Made by a program: the position numbers and the translations under genes. From Klebsormidium nitens (lineage: Eukaryota; Streptophyta; Klebsormidiophyceae; Klebsormidiales; Klebsormidiaceae), in the NCBI GenBank assembly GCA_000708835.1, contig DF237317.1, forward strand, positions 1 through 64,000: DNA of 64,000 nucleotides, written 5' to 3'. Below are positions 45,991 through 59,632 of this stretch, in pieces. Numbering within the stretch: the stretch's first letter is position 1; every line of letters starts with the position of its first letter. The notes under the pieces were generated by a model that was given only the letters and a program-made list of their open reading frames with translations, was not told where the DNA came from and made no database searches.

Positions 45991-48900
45991 ATGAGTGCCC
46001 CAGGGAGACCTCGCAAAGAGCGCAGGGTCAGCTATGTCATTGGCCAAGCGCACGAGAATCAGGTGATGCTCGCGGCTTTTTGCTAAGCATCGCAAGCGGG
46101 GGGAAGGAGCTCTGTGGGTCTAGAAAGTGCTTTTGTTTATGAGGTGGTGAGGATGACTTGTTGAAAAGTTTTGCTTCGGAATTCATCATCTAAAAGTGCT
46201 TCCGATGTCAGCTGTGGCAAAATGAGTGCAACAGTAGACCACCGATCAGGAGGACACACTATCCACTCTTTGCCCCTAGGAATTGTCAGCGGCTAGGGGT
46301 TGATTGCAAAATGCATGGGAGAGCATGATGCCGTTCTCAACACAGATTGTCACCGTGCCCTCCTAGAGTCGCTTATGCCTGGGGTTTGTTTGCCTAAAGT
46401 GACTCGCAGTTGATGTGAGAAATATGTGTAAGACCTTTCGATCTGCGCCAAGGTATCTGTTCATTAATCCTTGGTTCGAAGCTCGGCAGATGCAAGACGA
46501 GGTAAACTCTGTGGCGTCAGTGCAAGGTACGTGGACATGAAAATCATCCCAACGGAGGGAAGTCCTCTCTTTCAGACCCTCATCCTGTTAAGTATTTGCC
46601 TTCCTTCTCCTCCCCTGAATTGTCGCTCATTCTCTTGCAGCACTGCTCGGGTGTCACCGCGTTGCTCGATAAAGTTCCCGCGGCTGGGGGCGGACACACC
46701 CTGTTCAGCGCCGGAAGAGATGGGACAGTTCGCCGGTGGCAGGACGCAGATGGTGCCAATCCGACTTGGAGCGCAACGTTCGAAGCGCACACCGACTGGG
46801 TAAGCCCCTTGCAACTGACCTTTTCATCCCAGCTTGGAGAGAACATTCAGCATATAACCTTGATGAGGGGCCGCCGACTCGCTCTTGTTCTTCTGGGTGC
46901 TTTCTAGCAAACGCGTGCGCTTGAAGGGCGTGAGTCGACCGCGTGTGGCCTGCCTGCAGGTGAATGACATTGCGCTGGTGGGCGAGGACCGTCTGGTGTC
47001 GGCGTCCTCTGACACCACCATCAAGGTGAGCGGCCCGCGCCAGGCAGCACTCGTATGCATCTATCGTAGCTAGTGCACGAGTGGGCACTCTCAAGCATGA
47101 TTCCCCGAGTGATGGCCTTTGCTCACTGCCCCTTTGGCCTGCAGGTTTGGAACGCATCCTCCTCGGGGGAATGCTTGCAGACCTTTCGCGAGCATTCCGA
47201 CTACGTGACATCCTTGGCTGCGGCGAAGCAGGTGAGGGCTCAGCCCCACTCTCAAGGAATGCCCAAAAGAGTCACGCCCACGCCCAGTGCAGCGCCCATC
47301 GCTATCAATTCAGTCAACCAACTATCGCCTCCTCTTTAACCACGCCATCTGCAGGGAGCCTTGGTCTCTGCGGATCAGATTTTCCCCACGCTTGTTGTGA
47401 GATCCTTTCAATTTTCTTGCCTACCAGGTTCCTGTAGTTGCCTCGGCTGGGCTTGGGTGTGAGGTATTTGTTTGGGACCTCGAAGCGGCCCTTCGCCCGG
47501 TTGTGCGGGCTGCCCCGGACCCTGCCCCTTCGCCCCTCCCTGCGGTCCCTGCCCCTGGGCTGGCGTCCTCCACTCGCACCGCCCCCCCTTTGGCGCGCAC
47601 CAGCAGTGCCCCTACCCCAGGCCCTCTCGCTGGCTCCCTGCATGGTTCCGGTGAGCCAGGCGCACGCAGGGCGACCCTGGCCTCCAAGATCCTGCATGTT
47701 CTGCATGGGGGGTCTACTCCCCTTCTATGACACGCTAGACTGCTTCTGACTTCAGCTTTCGTCAAAATGAAAAGGGGGTGGACAGTCTGCAATTTGTGCT
47801 TCGAGGTAGTGTTTCTTAGCTTTTCTGAGTGTTCTCTTCTAAGCCTGGTCTGGTGCATACTCAGGTGCTGTCCCGGCTCTGGAGGGGCCGCGCCTGAGCA
47901 GCAGTGGGAGCGCGGCAGGGGCCAGCGGCAGCGGCGAGGGGTACCGGCCCGTGGCGTGCAAGGGGCACAAGCAGTCGGTGTATGCGCTGGCCATCAACGA
48001 GGCAGGCACCCTGCTGGTCTCGGGCTCCACCGAAAACGTGAGCGTGGAACCCGCTTCTCTGCGAAACCCACTTTCTCGTCTCCAACCTGCTTCTCGTACG
48101 GATGTGTCTCGATAAAAGTGGTGGAAAGGGCGAGCGAGAGGTGCTGTCCTGCGGGCAAAGAGTTGCGCATAGCACCCATTGTCTGGGCAGCCTGAAGACG
48201 ACCCGTTTTCAGGGGGGGCTGATAATGGGACATGTGCGCAGGCGATCCGTGTGTGGGACCCCCGCAGTGGCCAGAAGCAGTTCAAGCTGCGGGGCCACAC
48301 CGACAACGTGCGTGCGCTCGTGCTGGATCCTTCCGGCAAGTTCTGCCTCTCAGGCTCCTCAGACGCCATCATCAGGTGAGGCGGCCGCAGCGCAGGATCG
48401 AAAAAGCGTGGACATCTCATTGGACTCTGCTTTTGGCTATCACCTGGGTAGTTCTATGATTGAACGACGATACCTTCACTGCCAGATTGAAGGCTGCAGA
48501 GCGTTGGGAATGTTAGCTTGCGCAAGAATATGACAGAACTTGGGATTCCTTGCTTAGGCTTTGATATGCTGGTGTGTCGAAGATAAGTATGCAAGAGTCT
48601 CCCGATTGGGCTGCCAAATCAAGGCAGCTGTTCTGCGTATATGAAAGTCACGGCTGATGCAGCTTGCCTGTCAACCACCACCAGCATGGGTTTGACGCTT
48701 TGTGCTCAACAGATGTTACCTCGCCGTTGTGCGCGCAGGTTGTGGGACTTGGGCCAGCAGCGGTGCATCCACTCGTACGCGGTGCACACCGACTCGGTGT
48801 GGGCGCTGGCCGCCAACTCCGCCTTTGACCACGTCTTCAGTGGGGGCCGGGACGGTTGTGTGAGCCCGCCACTCCGTGTCGCTGACCTGCGCTCTCAGGG

Positions 48901-51900
48901 TCTTCGAAAGAGCTTGTCGGATCGACGTGTCTTGTCTTCTGCGCCCGCATGTCTTGATCTGTAGGCAGTCCCTTGTTCCCTTCTGCCCGTGGCCGTTTCC
49001 ATGGCCGTGCCGTCTGCTGCAGCTCTCGGCCTCGCTGATCCACCCCCACCAGCAATTCCCCCGCACAGCGGTGCTTGTCCCAAGGCCGCTCGCTGATCCC
49101 CATGTTGTGCGCAGATATATTCGACGGACTTGTCGTCCCGCGAGAGCGTGCTGCTGGCGGTCGAGCCGCAGCCCGTTCTGGCCATTGCGCTGGCGGAGCG
49201 CGCCCCGTCCCCGCCATCTCTCTGGGCCTCCACCCCCGCCAGCGACCTCCACCGCTGGCCCGCCGCCAGCCCCGCGGGGGCCCCCTCGGCGGTGCGCCGT
49301 GCCTCCTCCTTCGTGGCGGGCAGCCTCGCCATCACCCGCGCGAGGGCCTCCGTTGACGGGTCGGCAGCCCCAGTACGTACCACCAGCTACGAGCTCCCCC
49401 GAGGAGGGCTTGACTTGATATCTGCTTTTTCGGAGATGTCTGTCTCAGTGGGGTGGCAGAGGATCGTTCCTAGAGAACAGATACAATTGATTCTGCAGAC
49501 ACCTCAGTAGGTTTTATTATTCAATTCGGAAGCAAAACTTGCAGCCCGGCCCTCCCCCCCATTCATTGGCTTGCCCCGTCGACAAATCCAGCTTGCTCAG
49601 TATGCGGAGCCCAGCCCTGCCGTGCCGCTGACAGCTGTTTGCCGTCTTTCGCAGGTGCCGGTGGCGAGTCGTCCCCTGGCCACCATCGCGGGCAGCCCCG
49701 CCATCGTGCAGCACGCGGTGCTCAACGACCGCCGCCACGTCCTCACCAAGGTACCGCCCCTCCTCGCGCTCCAGAGAGCTCGCTCGAAACTGGGATCAGA
49801 AACGCCGTGTCAGTCAGAGTCTGCTTAAGCAAGGCTGGCAGCCAAGAAGAGTGCTGCCGGTTTCCGATTTGCATCTTCAGGGGACCCGGTCTTTGCCTTA
49901 AGGGGGTGAACGGGTGAACGGGTGACACGGGTGTCGCTGAGGGCTGACTGCGTGGCTGTGCGGGGTGATGCAGGACAGTGCGGGCGAGGTGCAGCTGTGG
50001 GAGTTGACGCGCGGCCAGGTGGAGCAAAGCTACGGCCAGGTGGGCGCCGATCCACACGCGGTGCAGCCGCTCTCGAGTGATCCCCCGTTTTGTAACTGTG
50101 TGGGTTGTTATGATATGCCAACGCGTTGAACGACAGATGCTGACCAGCTGCGCTCCCTCGTTGGTTGCAGGTTGACTTTGAGCAGAAGGAGAAGGAGCTC
50201 TTTGAGATGGTGAGCAACGGCCCCACCACTGCTCCGCTCTGGATGTGCCATCTTCAGATGCAGCTCTCATATCAACACTCTCGCAAACCTCCTTTGTGAC
50301 ATTGTTTGCCCCCTCTAGTTGCTGCCGTGCCGCCTCCTGGTCTAATGGGGTGTGTCGTGGCGGCGGTGCAGGTGTCGGTGGCGTCGTGGTTCACGATGGA
50401 CACGCGGCTGGGCAGCATCAGCGTGCACCTGGAGACGCCGCAGTGCTTCGCGGCCGAGATGTACGCAACCGACCTCGCAATGCCCAACGTGTCCGACGAT
50501 CTGAAGGTGAAGCACGGGCGCTCATACCAGCCACTCTGGTACCGCGTGTGATTTTTGGGGGCATAAAGAAAGCACACGTCGAAACATGAGCGGCTTCAGG
50601 ATGGCATCGCATCGTGTATCTGCGGGGTTGGGCAAGCCTTTGGCCAAAACGTTGCTTTATACTGGACAGAAAGTCATGTTACCTGGGTGGCAAAGGCTTA
50701 CTTGCCTAAGGTCCTGGCCACAATCCTGGCCACAATTCCCCCTTGGTACTTTTGCAGAACATGAAATGACTCCGCTCAAAGCGGACTACAGTTGAGGTTG
50801 GACTTCGATTGTCCCTCCTCTAAAAGTAGCACCACTTGCTGTCAACGGAAGGGTGCAGTCCCTGCCCTGCCCTCCTTGCACCAGAAGGCTCCGTTTCCTG
50901 ACGTCCTCCTGTTTGCGCGTTGCAGCTCAACCTGGGCGAGTACACCCTGCGCGGTCTCTTCTCCCATTGGCTGGCCGGCCGGCGCGAGCGCGAGAAGCGG
51001 CAGCCGCCCCCCGACCCTGCCCCCCAGGACAGCCCGTCCGCGCCTGGGGACTCCCCCGGTCCCCCCACCCCCGACCCCCAGGACCGCCGCCAGTCGGATA
51101 GCCAGCCCGAGGCGGGCCCGGCGAGCCTGCCCCCAGCCTTCCAGTTCTCGAGTGCCGCGCCGCCGTCCATCATGACGGAGGGCGCGGAGGGGGGCCCCTG
51201 GCGGCGGCGCGCCACAGAGCTGACGGGGGACGAGGGCGACGAGAGCATACCAGGCTGGGCTAGGGAGGCGCTTCATGGGAAACTGCCGCAGCGGGACCAG
51301 GCCAAGTGAGCAAAGCCAAGCGACCGGAGCCGCCAGGATCATGGCACGTGCAAGCTGCAATGCATAGTCTGTGTTTGGATCGGCACTGGCTACGTGCAGG
51401 GCTGTGGCAGAAATAAGAAGAGTGTTGTAGCTTTTCCTGGTTGCTGCGAGAGCGGGCTGAGTAGGCATGCCTTTCCGGTGCCTGTTGTGTACTGAAGCGT
51501 TCTCTGGTGTGCCCCGCTGCCAGGTGCAGCTTCCACCTGGTGCCCGTGGAGGGGTCCGGCCTCAAAGCCTTGACGCAGGGCAAGCTCAGCGCGCCGCGAA
51601 TACTCCGGGTACACAAGGTCAGCCACTGGCACTGCCGCCTGGCCTGCCGCCCTGAGCCGGCTCTCGCACGATTTGGAGCATGCCGCCACTTGTGCACCTC
51701 CATGCGTAAGTACCAGTCTGCCGAAATGCATCTTTCTCGTTCTTGATACGGTCGTTGCTGATTACAGCTTTCTCTGTCGCAGGTAACGAACTACGTGATT
51801 GAGCGGTTGCAGCTAGACGTGCCGTCGGCATTGTCAGATTCAGGGCCGCCGGACGCGCATCCCGGCGGAGCCTCCAGCAATGGAAGCGTCGACACGGGGC

Positions 51901-52219
51901 AGCCGGAGAGAGCGCCCACAAAGTCGACGCGGGTGGAGATACTATGTAACGATCAGGTGAGGGATGCATACGCGGGGCTGCCTGTGGCACACCACCGAAC
52001 GGTCCTCGGCAGGAAGCCGTGGAGCGGAAGGTCCGCGTGTTCGTGATTTGCGAGGAACATTGTGAGACGATCGAAGGAACGCCAATCAAGTGCCTGAATG
52101 ATCGGTACGTTCCGCAGGTACTTAAGCCGGAGTGGAGCCTCGCAACAGTGAAGGCCTATGTCTGGAAGAAGCCTGAAGATCTCCTTCTTCAGTATCGCAC
52201 GGTTGTTGTTGCAGCCTAG
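45991..52219 (+). CDS. WDR48: WD-repeat protein WDR48 (UAF1), deubiquitinase cofactor
   Basis: WDR48/UAF1 binds and activates USP1, USP12 and USP46-type deubiquitinases. Seventeen exons join in phase into 792 residues: 45991-46062, 46641-46799, 46960-47025, 47145-47231, 47428-47650, 47865-48037, 48242-48375, 48739-48859, 49115-49372, 49655-49750, 49974-50039, 50171-50209, 50372-50506, 50926-51305, 51524-51617, 51783-51956 and 52118-52219. The start [18 protein letters not shown] fits the family leader. Blades include [91 protein letters not shown] and VFSGGRDGC. The C-terminal DUF3337 region carries the SUMO-like domains, with [30 protein letters not shown] and [20 protein letters not shown]. 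Pro/Ser/Ala-rich inserts sit in exons 5, 6 and 14 and lengthen it beyond the usual 680 residues. Confidence 0.94.
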
Positions 52220-53701
52220 AGATACGGCTATGGAACAGGGCGGGTCATCACCAAGTGACCCTCCGCCAATGTAAATGTTGGGCAGTTGTACTTATGTTTA
52301 TAGAGTCCATCCGGAACGTCAAGCTGCAGCACCTGCTGCATTGCTTCCGGTTGAATGCAACTTCATGTTTGGAAGTTTGCGGGCACCTGCCGCGGCAGTC
52401 CCGCATTCCCGCCGTGCACAATTGAAGGCGGCACTGTGAGATTTGTGACGCCTCGGTGACCAATCCGGCCGGTTGTGAAAGGTGATACCATGTGAACAGA
52501 TTTGCGACATAACATGCTGGAAGGGGTCAGGCGCAGGGTAACGTGGTAAGAGGCCACTATGATATGGTGTAAGATCTCGTGACATCTGTGTAACTGAGCT
52601 GCCGCACGGTTGCACTCTTTATCATGGATCCTTATGTAAGGATTCGACCATATTCTACCGCCAACCATTGCGCAGGCTATGTCTTGGTCGCACGGCCAGC
52701 TCCTTGCAAGCTGTCTCTTGCAGCCGCATATGATTGTAAGGTCCCATGTGCCTTAACATTAATAATAGTTATATAGCTGATCTGCGGCATACAGCCGGAC
52801 AAGGCACAGGCTGCAGCACATCTATTTGCAACCGCGCGAAGTTCTGGCTCGCAGATCCGTTGTGCGCTTGACATCTATATATGTACGGTTAACGTTATCT
52901 TTTCATATCCCTTCAAGCATACGCGTCATATTGCAAAGTATTTTGACCATATTGCACATGCATGCAACACAACGCACATTGAGTCTCTGCATATGTGCAG
53001 ATTAAGTAATCCGGGCATCTTAATTGCACATGCATGCGACGTACGTTTCTCACTTGCGTGGCGTGCATGCGATCAAATTCTGGCAAGCCTTGCAGTGGCT
53101 GATTCTTGCTCACAGGAGCATACATAGAGTCATAACTTATAAGCATGCACTTCGACCGGCGGCTTCGATACACATTGCACGTGTGCAATTTTGTTTGAAG
53201 CTTGTTGACGGCAAGATTGTGTATCGATGATTACCATTGTAAAGCAGCGCTGAAAGCTCTGCATGCAGCGCATGACATACAAACATGATCGACGTGCCCG
53301 TGCCAACGAAGGGTAAAGACAAAACATTGCTGCAACACAAAAGCTTTCCGATCTTGACTTTGTGGGGCCTGCAGTGTCCATGTCTGCATTGGGCTTCCCG
53401 ATTCCACAGAGACCTTCCAACGCCCCCTGAAGTTAGTGCAGAGAGCGCACAAGGCCGAAAGATACAATAGACAACTACAGTCCTCGTACCCTGTTTCTCC
53501 ACCTCCCTATCAACCTTGGTAGAGCTGCCAATAAGGTGTCTCAAATATGATCTCGAGACGCCTCCGCGTAACCATTGCCGTACAAAGAATGATGTTTCTC
53601 AATGAACAAGTAAGACTCATCGGATAAGCCGCAGCACGCAAGAAACTCGCTATTCGCTAGGTAAGCTAGCATACCTCTGTCATAGCCGTGCACGCATACG
53701 G
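52220..53701. other. 1.5-kb convergent 3' spacer with ATGCAT-rich stretch
   Basis: It lies between the stops of WDR48 (+) and the GH36 gene (-). The part from about 52900 to 53280 is rich in TGCATGC/ATGCAT words (near 52958, 53031, 53066, 53143 and 53261). No frame shows a domain, and no RNA gene is recognised. Confidence 0.5.
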
Positions 53702-56700
53702 CTAGAACTCAAGCCTCAGGGTCGAGGATCCGGGTCGATTCGGAACGGTCACCGCAAGCTTGTAAATAGACTTGTCATATGAGAACGGCAGGCCTTCTCC
53801 ATCGAGAGTGCACACACGCGGCTCTGCTGAGCTGTACGCACCGAAGGAGCCTCCCCCAATCAGCGTTAGGTCCACAGAGGAGGTGCCACTGGGAGCCACC
53901 TTTTGAATCGCACCTCCAGAGTTGAACATGTCGGTCAACCCGATCGCCGCAAAGTCGGTTCCATTCAATCGCTGAACAGGGGCGATGGTAAAGACCTCGA
54001 ACTCCTTGGCGGGCAGAACAAAGGACTGGCTGTGGGTCGCATCAACACGAGCCAAGGAGCCTGCAATGAGAAACCGTCCGTACTTTCTCAGTCATGGTCT
54101 ACGCAGAAGGTCGCATACAAAGCCGCAGACGGGATGCTTTGGTCCAAAACTGCACGAGGTGAGCTGCAACTTACGTATCCGGCTTTCCTCACACCATGGC
54201 ACAATTGTGACGGGCAAGCCTGGCACGACCAGTGGCGCGCTCATCCGGCGGCGTGCCTCACCTGCTGTGTGGCTGAAGATGACGACGTCCCCGGTCCAGT
54301 GCTCCCCCGCCAGCTGCTCCAGCCCGGGGATGTCTGCCCCCGCCACGCCGCCCGCAACCGGCCCGGGTGCCGCGTCGTGCACCAACTGCACCTTGGCCGT
54401 CTCGCTCCACCCCGCGCCCTACACGGACACACGCGCAGTCAGCGAACGCGAGCCTCAAGCCGGGAGCACTGCAGGGTTCAACCACATCGAGCATCACAGT
54501 GCATGCTGCACGACATCCGGGACCAAGCAAACAACCCGCAGCCGCTCCCCCTTCGCTTTTAAGGGCTGTTGATCATCGACTCCGCACGACTCGCTCCCTG
54601 TGTCAGCACTGACCTGGCAGTTGAAGGCGCCCACGACGGCGGTCGTCGCGTTGACGTTCCAGATCTTGAGCGGCGTCTTCTGGTCGCGGCAGGGGTCCGC
54701 GAAGAGGCAGTCCAGCGTGGGCCGCCCGGGAAGCAGCGCGCGCAGCACGCGGCCGTCGGGGAGCACCAGCTTGCGCAGCACCGCGGGGTCGTGCTCGCCT
54801 GCACCAGCGGGGTACATTGGTCACAGCCGCACAGGGGGGCGGGGGCACAGGGATCAGCCGGAGGGAGCAGGAAAAGAGGAGGGTGCGACATCCGATAAGG
54901 CCGAAGCAGCACCTGAGCTTCAACGCAGCGCCAGCTGGAAATGGAGAGGGCACGCGTACCAGGGTGATCTGACACGTAGACGGCGCAGCCGCCGACGGCG
55001 CGCGCTGCGGCATGATAGAAGGCCATGGGGTGGCGCGACTGGAACATGTCCCAGTCGACCACGAAGAGCTCGCCCATGAACAGGCTGTTGTATGCGCATG
55101 AGGCCACGTGGATGGTGTGGCTCGCGGGGTCCTGCAGCATCACAGCGCCCAGTGTGAACAAGGCCGCAACTTGGACATGCTCCTGGTCATCAACGCAGCA
55201 GGACCACGCAAAAAAGCTTGGCCAGAAGTGTCGGTGGTCAGAGGTGGCTTCAATCCAGTCGGATACTCTCGGCTTGAGGACGTCAGTAACTTGTTCTTCA
55301 AACAGTGAGCTCTTGTGACGGTGACTCACGCGAGGCCAGAAGTCGTCAGATGCGCGGACCGAGTTGATGGTGCGCGTGTGGAACATGGCGTCGTTGCCGT
55401 GGCTCATGCACGAGATGGCGTCGTTGTCCGGGAAGTGCGCCGCCACCGAGTCGCTGAAGCCCTTCTGGTACGCGACCTGGATGGCCACCCGCCCGCCGAA
55501 GGCCTGCCCCACCGTCTCCACCGCGCTCTGCACGTCCACCTTGACGCCGTCCGCGCCCGCAGCCGCCAGGTACGCGTGCTGGTCCGAAAAGTACTGGCCC
55601 ACCTGGGCGGGGTCCATCACGCCCACCGCATACGCTTTCATGTCCTGGCCAGAAAAGAGGCAGTCGCAGGCTTAATTCTCGAAATCGTTGGCAGAAACAC
55701 CTTGCAATCCCAAAACCGAGGAAACAGGGAATCTGGAACGACCAGAATCGAGAAATGAGGAGCTGGGCAGTACTTCCAATGCTGATTCTGATGGTGAGCA
55801 ACGTCGCCAATCATATGGAGATGCCAAACTGTTTTTCGCCGTCTTTACCTCGAGTGCTGCGTCCGGCTGGTTGCAGCGGACGCCCGCGGTCACCACTGGT
55901 GCCTGCAGGGTCGATCCGTACAGGCCTGGCCGCACGCCACCCCCTGCACACAGACACGCGCGCAGCGTCTCGAGGCAGCGGTCGTATGGAGGGCTTGAGG
56001 AACGGAGATACGTTAAAAATTGGGGCACGTCGCTCAATGGTGTAAAGGTTTGCGTCGTTACTGTACTGGAGAGCACTTGTCCTGACGACGTCAGTATCTT
56101 TTCCAGCGCTCAAAGAGTCCAGACGAAAGGCAAACAACTGTTGCTTGCGCAAGCACGACCAGAACCAGGTTCGTTGAAGCGCGGCTCACAGTAGCCCCCC
56201 AGCGCGTGCCACATGAGGACCTTCTTGACCCCGAGCTCCGCTTTCAGCTTGTGGATGAACGCCTTGAGGCTCTCCGGCCTGGCAGGATCCCCCGCAGCAT
56301 CGCCGGCCTCCCTCTGGAACTTGCCGTTCTCCTGGATGCGAACCAGCCGCGTGCTTGATCTGCGCACCACAGACAGGCCCACCAGGTACCAGTCAGGCGG
56401 GTCTCCCGGGTTTTGCATTCACAGTCTGAACTCCCGAGGACACAAAGTCCTGTTTCAATGAGCCACCAGCCTTCCCTCAAAGCAAATCAGACACTACCGG
56501 AGCAGGCCCTCGCTCTCACATCCAACTAGGTCGAAAGACATAGGTTTTCGACGACGACAATCTTCGATCAAGAGAAACAATACAGAAAGTGCAACAGCTT
56601 CATGTGCAAGGTATGAGCAAAGTCTCAGGCAGAGCGGTGCCCCTCTGATATCCCGTGTCCTTTGTTACGACCTTGAGAGTTGGGTGGGGTCGGCCTCACT

Positions 56701-59632
56701 GTGTGCCGAGCTTGGGGTCCAGCTGCAGGGTGTCTTCCCCATCGGCGGCCACCGACTGCCACCCATCGTCAATGATGAGGAAGCCGGGAGGGGCGCCAGC
56801 CTCATGCAAACTGCACGCGCAGGAGCAAACATGAGGAACGCATGTAGCAAGCGGGGGAGCCGGAGTGCTGTGGCCCTGTGAAGATTGCATCAAGAGCAGT
56901 GATATCGACTTCGTACTCTGGCAATAAGTAAGGTACAGTCGCAGGATGTGGCCGGGTCAGCGACCAGTCCTTCCATCTGCAAAAGATGACATGGTTGGAG
57001 AGTGCAATTAAAGAAAAGGAGACACAGCATCGCCTGAGTTGCTCCACCCGTTTGTCAACAGGCCTCACCTCTTGAGGCCCTGCTCAATGCCTGCAGCATT
57101 GACCTGGGTGTAGAAAGCGTCTGCACCACAACCAGCAAAGTCAGCCAAGGCCGGCACAGGCACTGCAATTGGCCAAATTGGATCATATGCTACCAACCGT
57201 GGACTTCTGACCTTGAACCACAACAACACGACAAAAGCTCGCAATCCTTTTCGACTTATTGCTGGATGATTGCGCGATTTCCGACGAACGTACTTCAGAA
57301 GCAACACATTGCGCTACTTATTTTGTTGTTGCCGCAGGAACTTCGCCCGCCAGCTCCCAAGCCAGGCGAAGGTCATGACAGCCCTGGCAACCATGTGTCT
57401 GCCTAAGCTCGCTTACCCCATGTGCACCACCCAAAGTGAGACAGCATCCCCGGAATCTGCAAAGAAAGCCAAGAGATGAAAGTGAGGGGAGGACTGCTCA
57501 CGGGCAGAAATGATGTCAAGATAACCTGCAGATTCAACAAACTGCTGAGTATCGATTGGCAAGATGAGTTTGCCCTTACCGCATGCGGCCATCAAAGGTT
57601 CCTACTTCAACTTTAACACTTGAAAACCTGCTCTGTTGACCACTACTTAGAGCAATTGGTGAGGCCTTCACATGGCTCGAGCTTCACAGCCAAGTCTCCA
57701 CAAGGGTCAGTGGCAGATCAAATCACCTTCTTCTGCGTCCTGGTCTGGAATGTCTGCAGGTGCTCTCTAACCGCCTCCACGCTCTTCTCAATGGCAACAT
57801 ATGGGTCTGAGTCAGAGCCGGCATATGCAATAGCCTTGAAAGTGGACTTGGTCACCACCGTGCTCCCTGCAGGAGATACAAAATGAGTTTGGGTGCCAAA
57901 ACGCTGGACAAGAATGATTGCCACCCGTTCTTGTTGGCTCAGCACAACAGAGCCACGCAGACACGTCAGCAGCTTTTGCTGCCTTTTTACTTCTTTACTC
58001 TTCCTCAAACTGCCGCTAAAGCTCTCAGGCACTTGAAAGGAGTTGGAGCCTACATTTGCAGCTCGAAATGAAGCTCACCAGACTCGACGACCAGCTGCAG
58101 CCTGTTGTTGCCACCACCCTGGAGACATGCTCGGAATGGACCCTCCACAATTGGCAGGATTACAGCATAAGATGGCTTCTTATTCAAGCTCCCATTGCTG
58201 TCATCTGCCTTCAACTCTAGAAGAAGAAACTGCGTCTCGGCAGCCACATGATCACCACTGTCTGCAATCCTTTGGCACTGCATGACACACCAAATGAGTA
58301 AGACCGCAGGAGGCGTGAAGGTGGAAGTGTCATCGAAACAGAGATTGCAAGATGTCCATGTAAGAAGTCGTACTCCAAACCCAAAGCGCCTGAGGATGAG
58401 AAACTGCATTTCCGAGGTGCATAGCACCTTAAGAAGTTTCTCGCATCTTCATCATTGATTGGGGAACCAGCCTAACAAAATCTACAAAAGTGAGACATTG
58501 ACAGTAGAATTTGCAAAGATCATGCTATTTCAAAGCAGCTCTTGCTATTGAGTTCAAAAATTACAACCAGCACGCTCATGCCATCTCTTAGTTGATTCTG
58601 CCAATGACGCCTATAAGGCTTTTATAACACGCGCAATGAGGCGCCGCCAGCCTTTTATCTCGCACGCAATGAAGCTTCTAATCTGGACTTGCTTGTTGTT
58701 GTATTGTTATCCATTTCATTCTGCCCGTATGCTTGACGCCATCTTGCATCAGTACCACCATTTAAGATAAACAAGCAGGTGTCAAGGATTTCTGCAGTGT
58801 GATCTTCGCCCGCATAGACAAGTCATCCTAGCACAGAGGAGAGGTGGCATACCTGCCACCACAGCTTGAATCGAAACGAGGAAACAAATCGTGTGGCCCT
58901 GCAGCATAAGGCCAGATAAAGTATGAATGTGCTCCAAGCAGAGAACAAGCATGTTGAAACTTGCTCTCCACAAGTCTTCACATTTACATTGGGGGTTGAT
59001 ATCTTGAGACCAGCAAGAATTTGTCAGAATCTCAGAACCTTTGCTGGAAACCTCTCCTCGAGGAATGTGTAATTGACAACGCTTGAAATGCATCACAGGC
59101 TCCATTTGAGATGATGGTCAATATAGGCAGTTCCGCAATTCGTATCAACCAGCTGGCTCAGCTTGAGAAATTGCTCTCCACAACTGAAGGAGTCAAAAAC
59201 TCAAAATCCTTACGTCAAGGTACCGAGGTCAAATGTATGAGCTGAATCCGCCTGGCTGGCAGAGGCTCCAATGAAGGCTCCTGAGGTGGTGGTTGCCGGA
59301 GAGATAGTCACGTTAGGTGCAATCTCTGATAACAAGGTCCTTCCGCCAACAAGAAGAGAGCGGTCGCTCAATTCCACGCTGTTCTCCATTTTCTGTCCAA
59401 CTTGCTTGATCGGAGATGACACCGCTGCCTGGCAGTCGACCTTGCAGGGTCTATTGAGGCGCGGGTTTGAGCGTAGTCTGCGGATATCCGAGCTGGCCGC
59501 CAAAGCAAGGGGCGTTTGCTGATGCAGCAGGGGACAAGGTAACAAAAAGGTGGAAGAAAGCTGAAGAGAGCGACCAAAAGACTTGGTGGTCAAAAGCAGA
59601 CCTTGGCAATTGCGAATCACGATTTGTGACAT
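53702..59632 (-). CDS. GH36 alkaline alpha-galactosidase / raffinose-synthase-like enzyme
   Basis: The family either hydrolyses or transfers alpha-galactose on raffinose-type sugars. Fourteen exons join in phase into 819 residues: 59632-59214, 58898-58853, 58277-58079, 57866-57727, 57456-57417, 57120-57069, 56810-56700, 56359-56190, 55943-55849, 55644-55330, 55131-54960, 54798-54614, 54418-54262 and 54060-53702. Motifs are FRFKLWW, then [18 protein letters not shown] and FGWCTWDAFY (split by an intron). Next are [10 protein letters not shown] and [17 protein letters not shown]. The nucleophile lies in KVDVQSAVE (Asp near 461) and the acid/base in [15 protein letters not shown] (Asp near 524). 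About 80 residues rich in Ser, Leu and Arg precede [10 protein letters not shown], where the family normally starts, and look like a plastid transit peptide. A start at 59389 would omit them. Hydrolase versus transferase cannot be decided by eye. Confidence 0.92.

Noticed and set aside
57065-57180. Apparent loss of the conserved Trp residues of the GH36 motif (reading [10 protein letters not shown]).
   Set aside because: The contiguous reading is intronic. The exon at 57456-57417 ends in FGWCTW plus one base and splices to the exon starting at 57120, restoring FGWCTWDAFY exactly.
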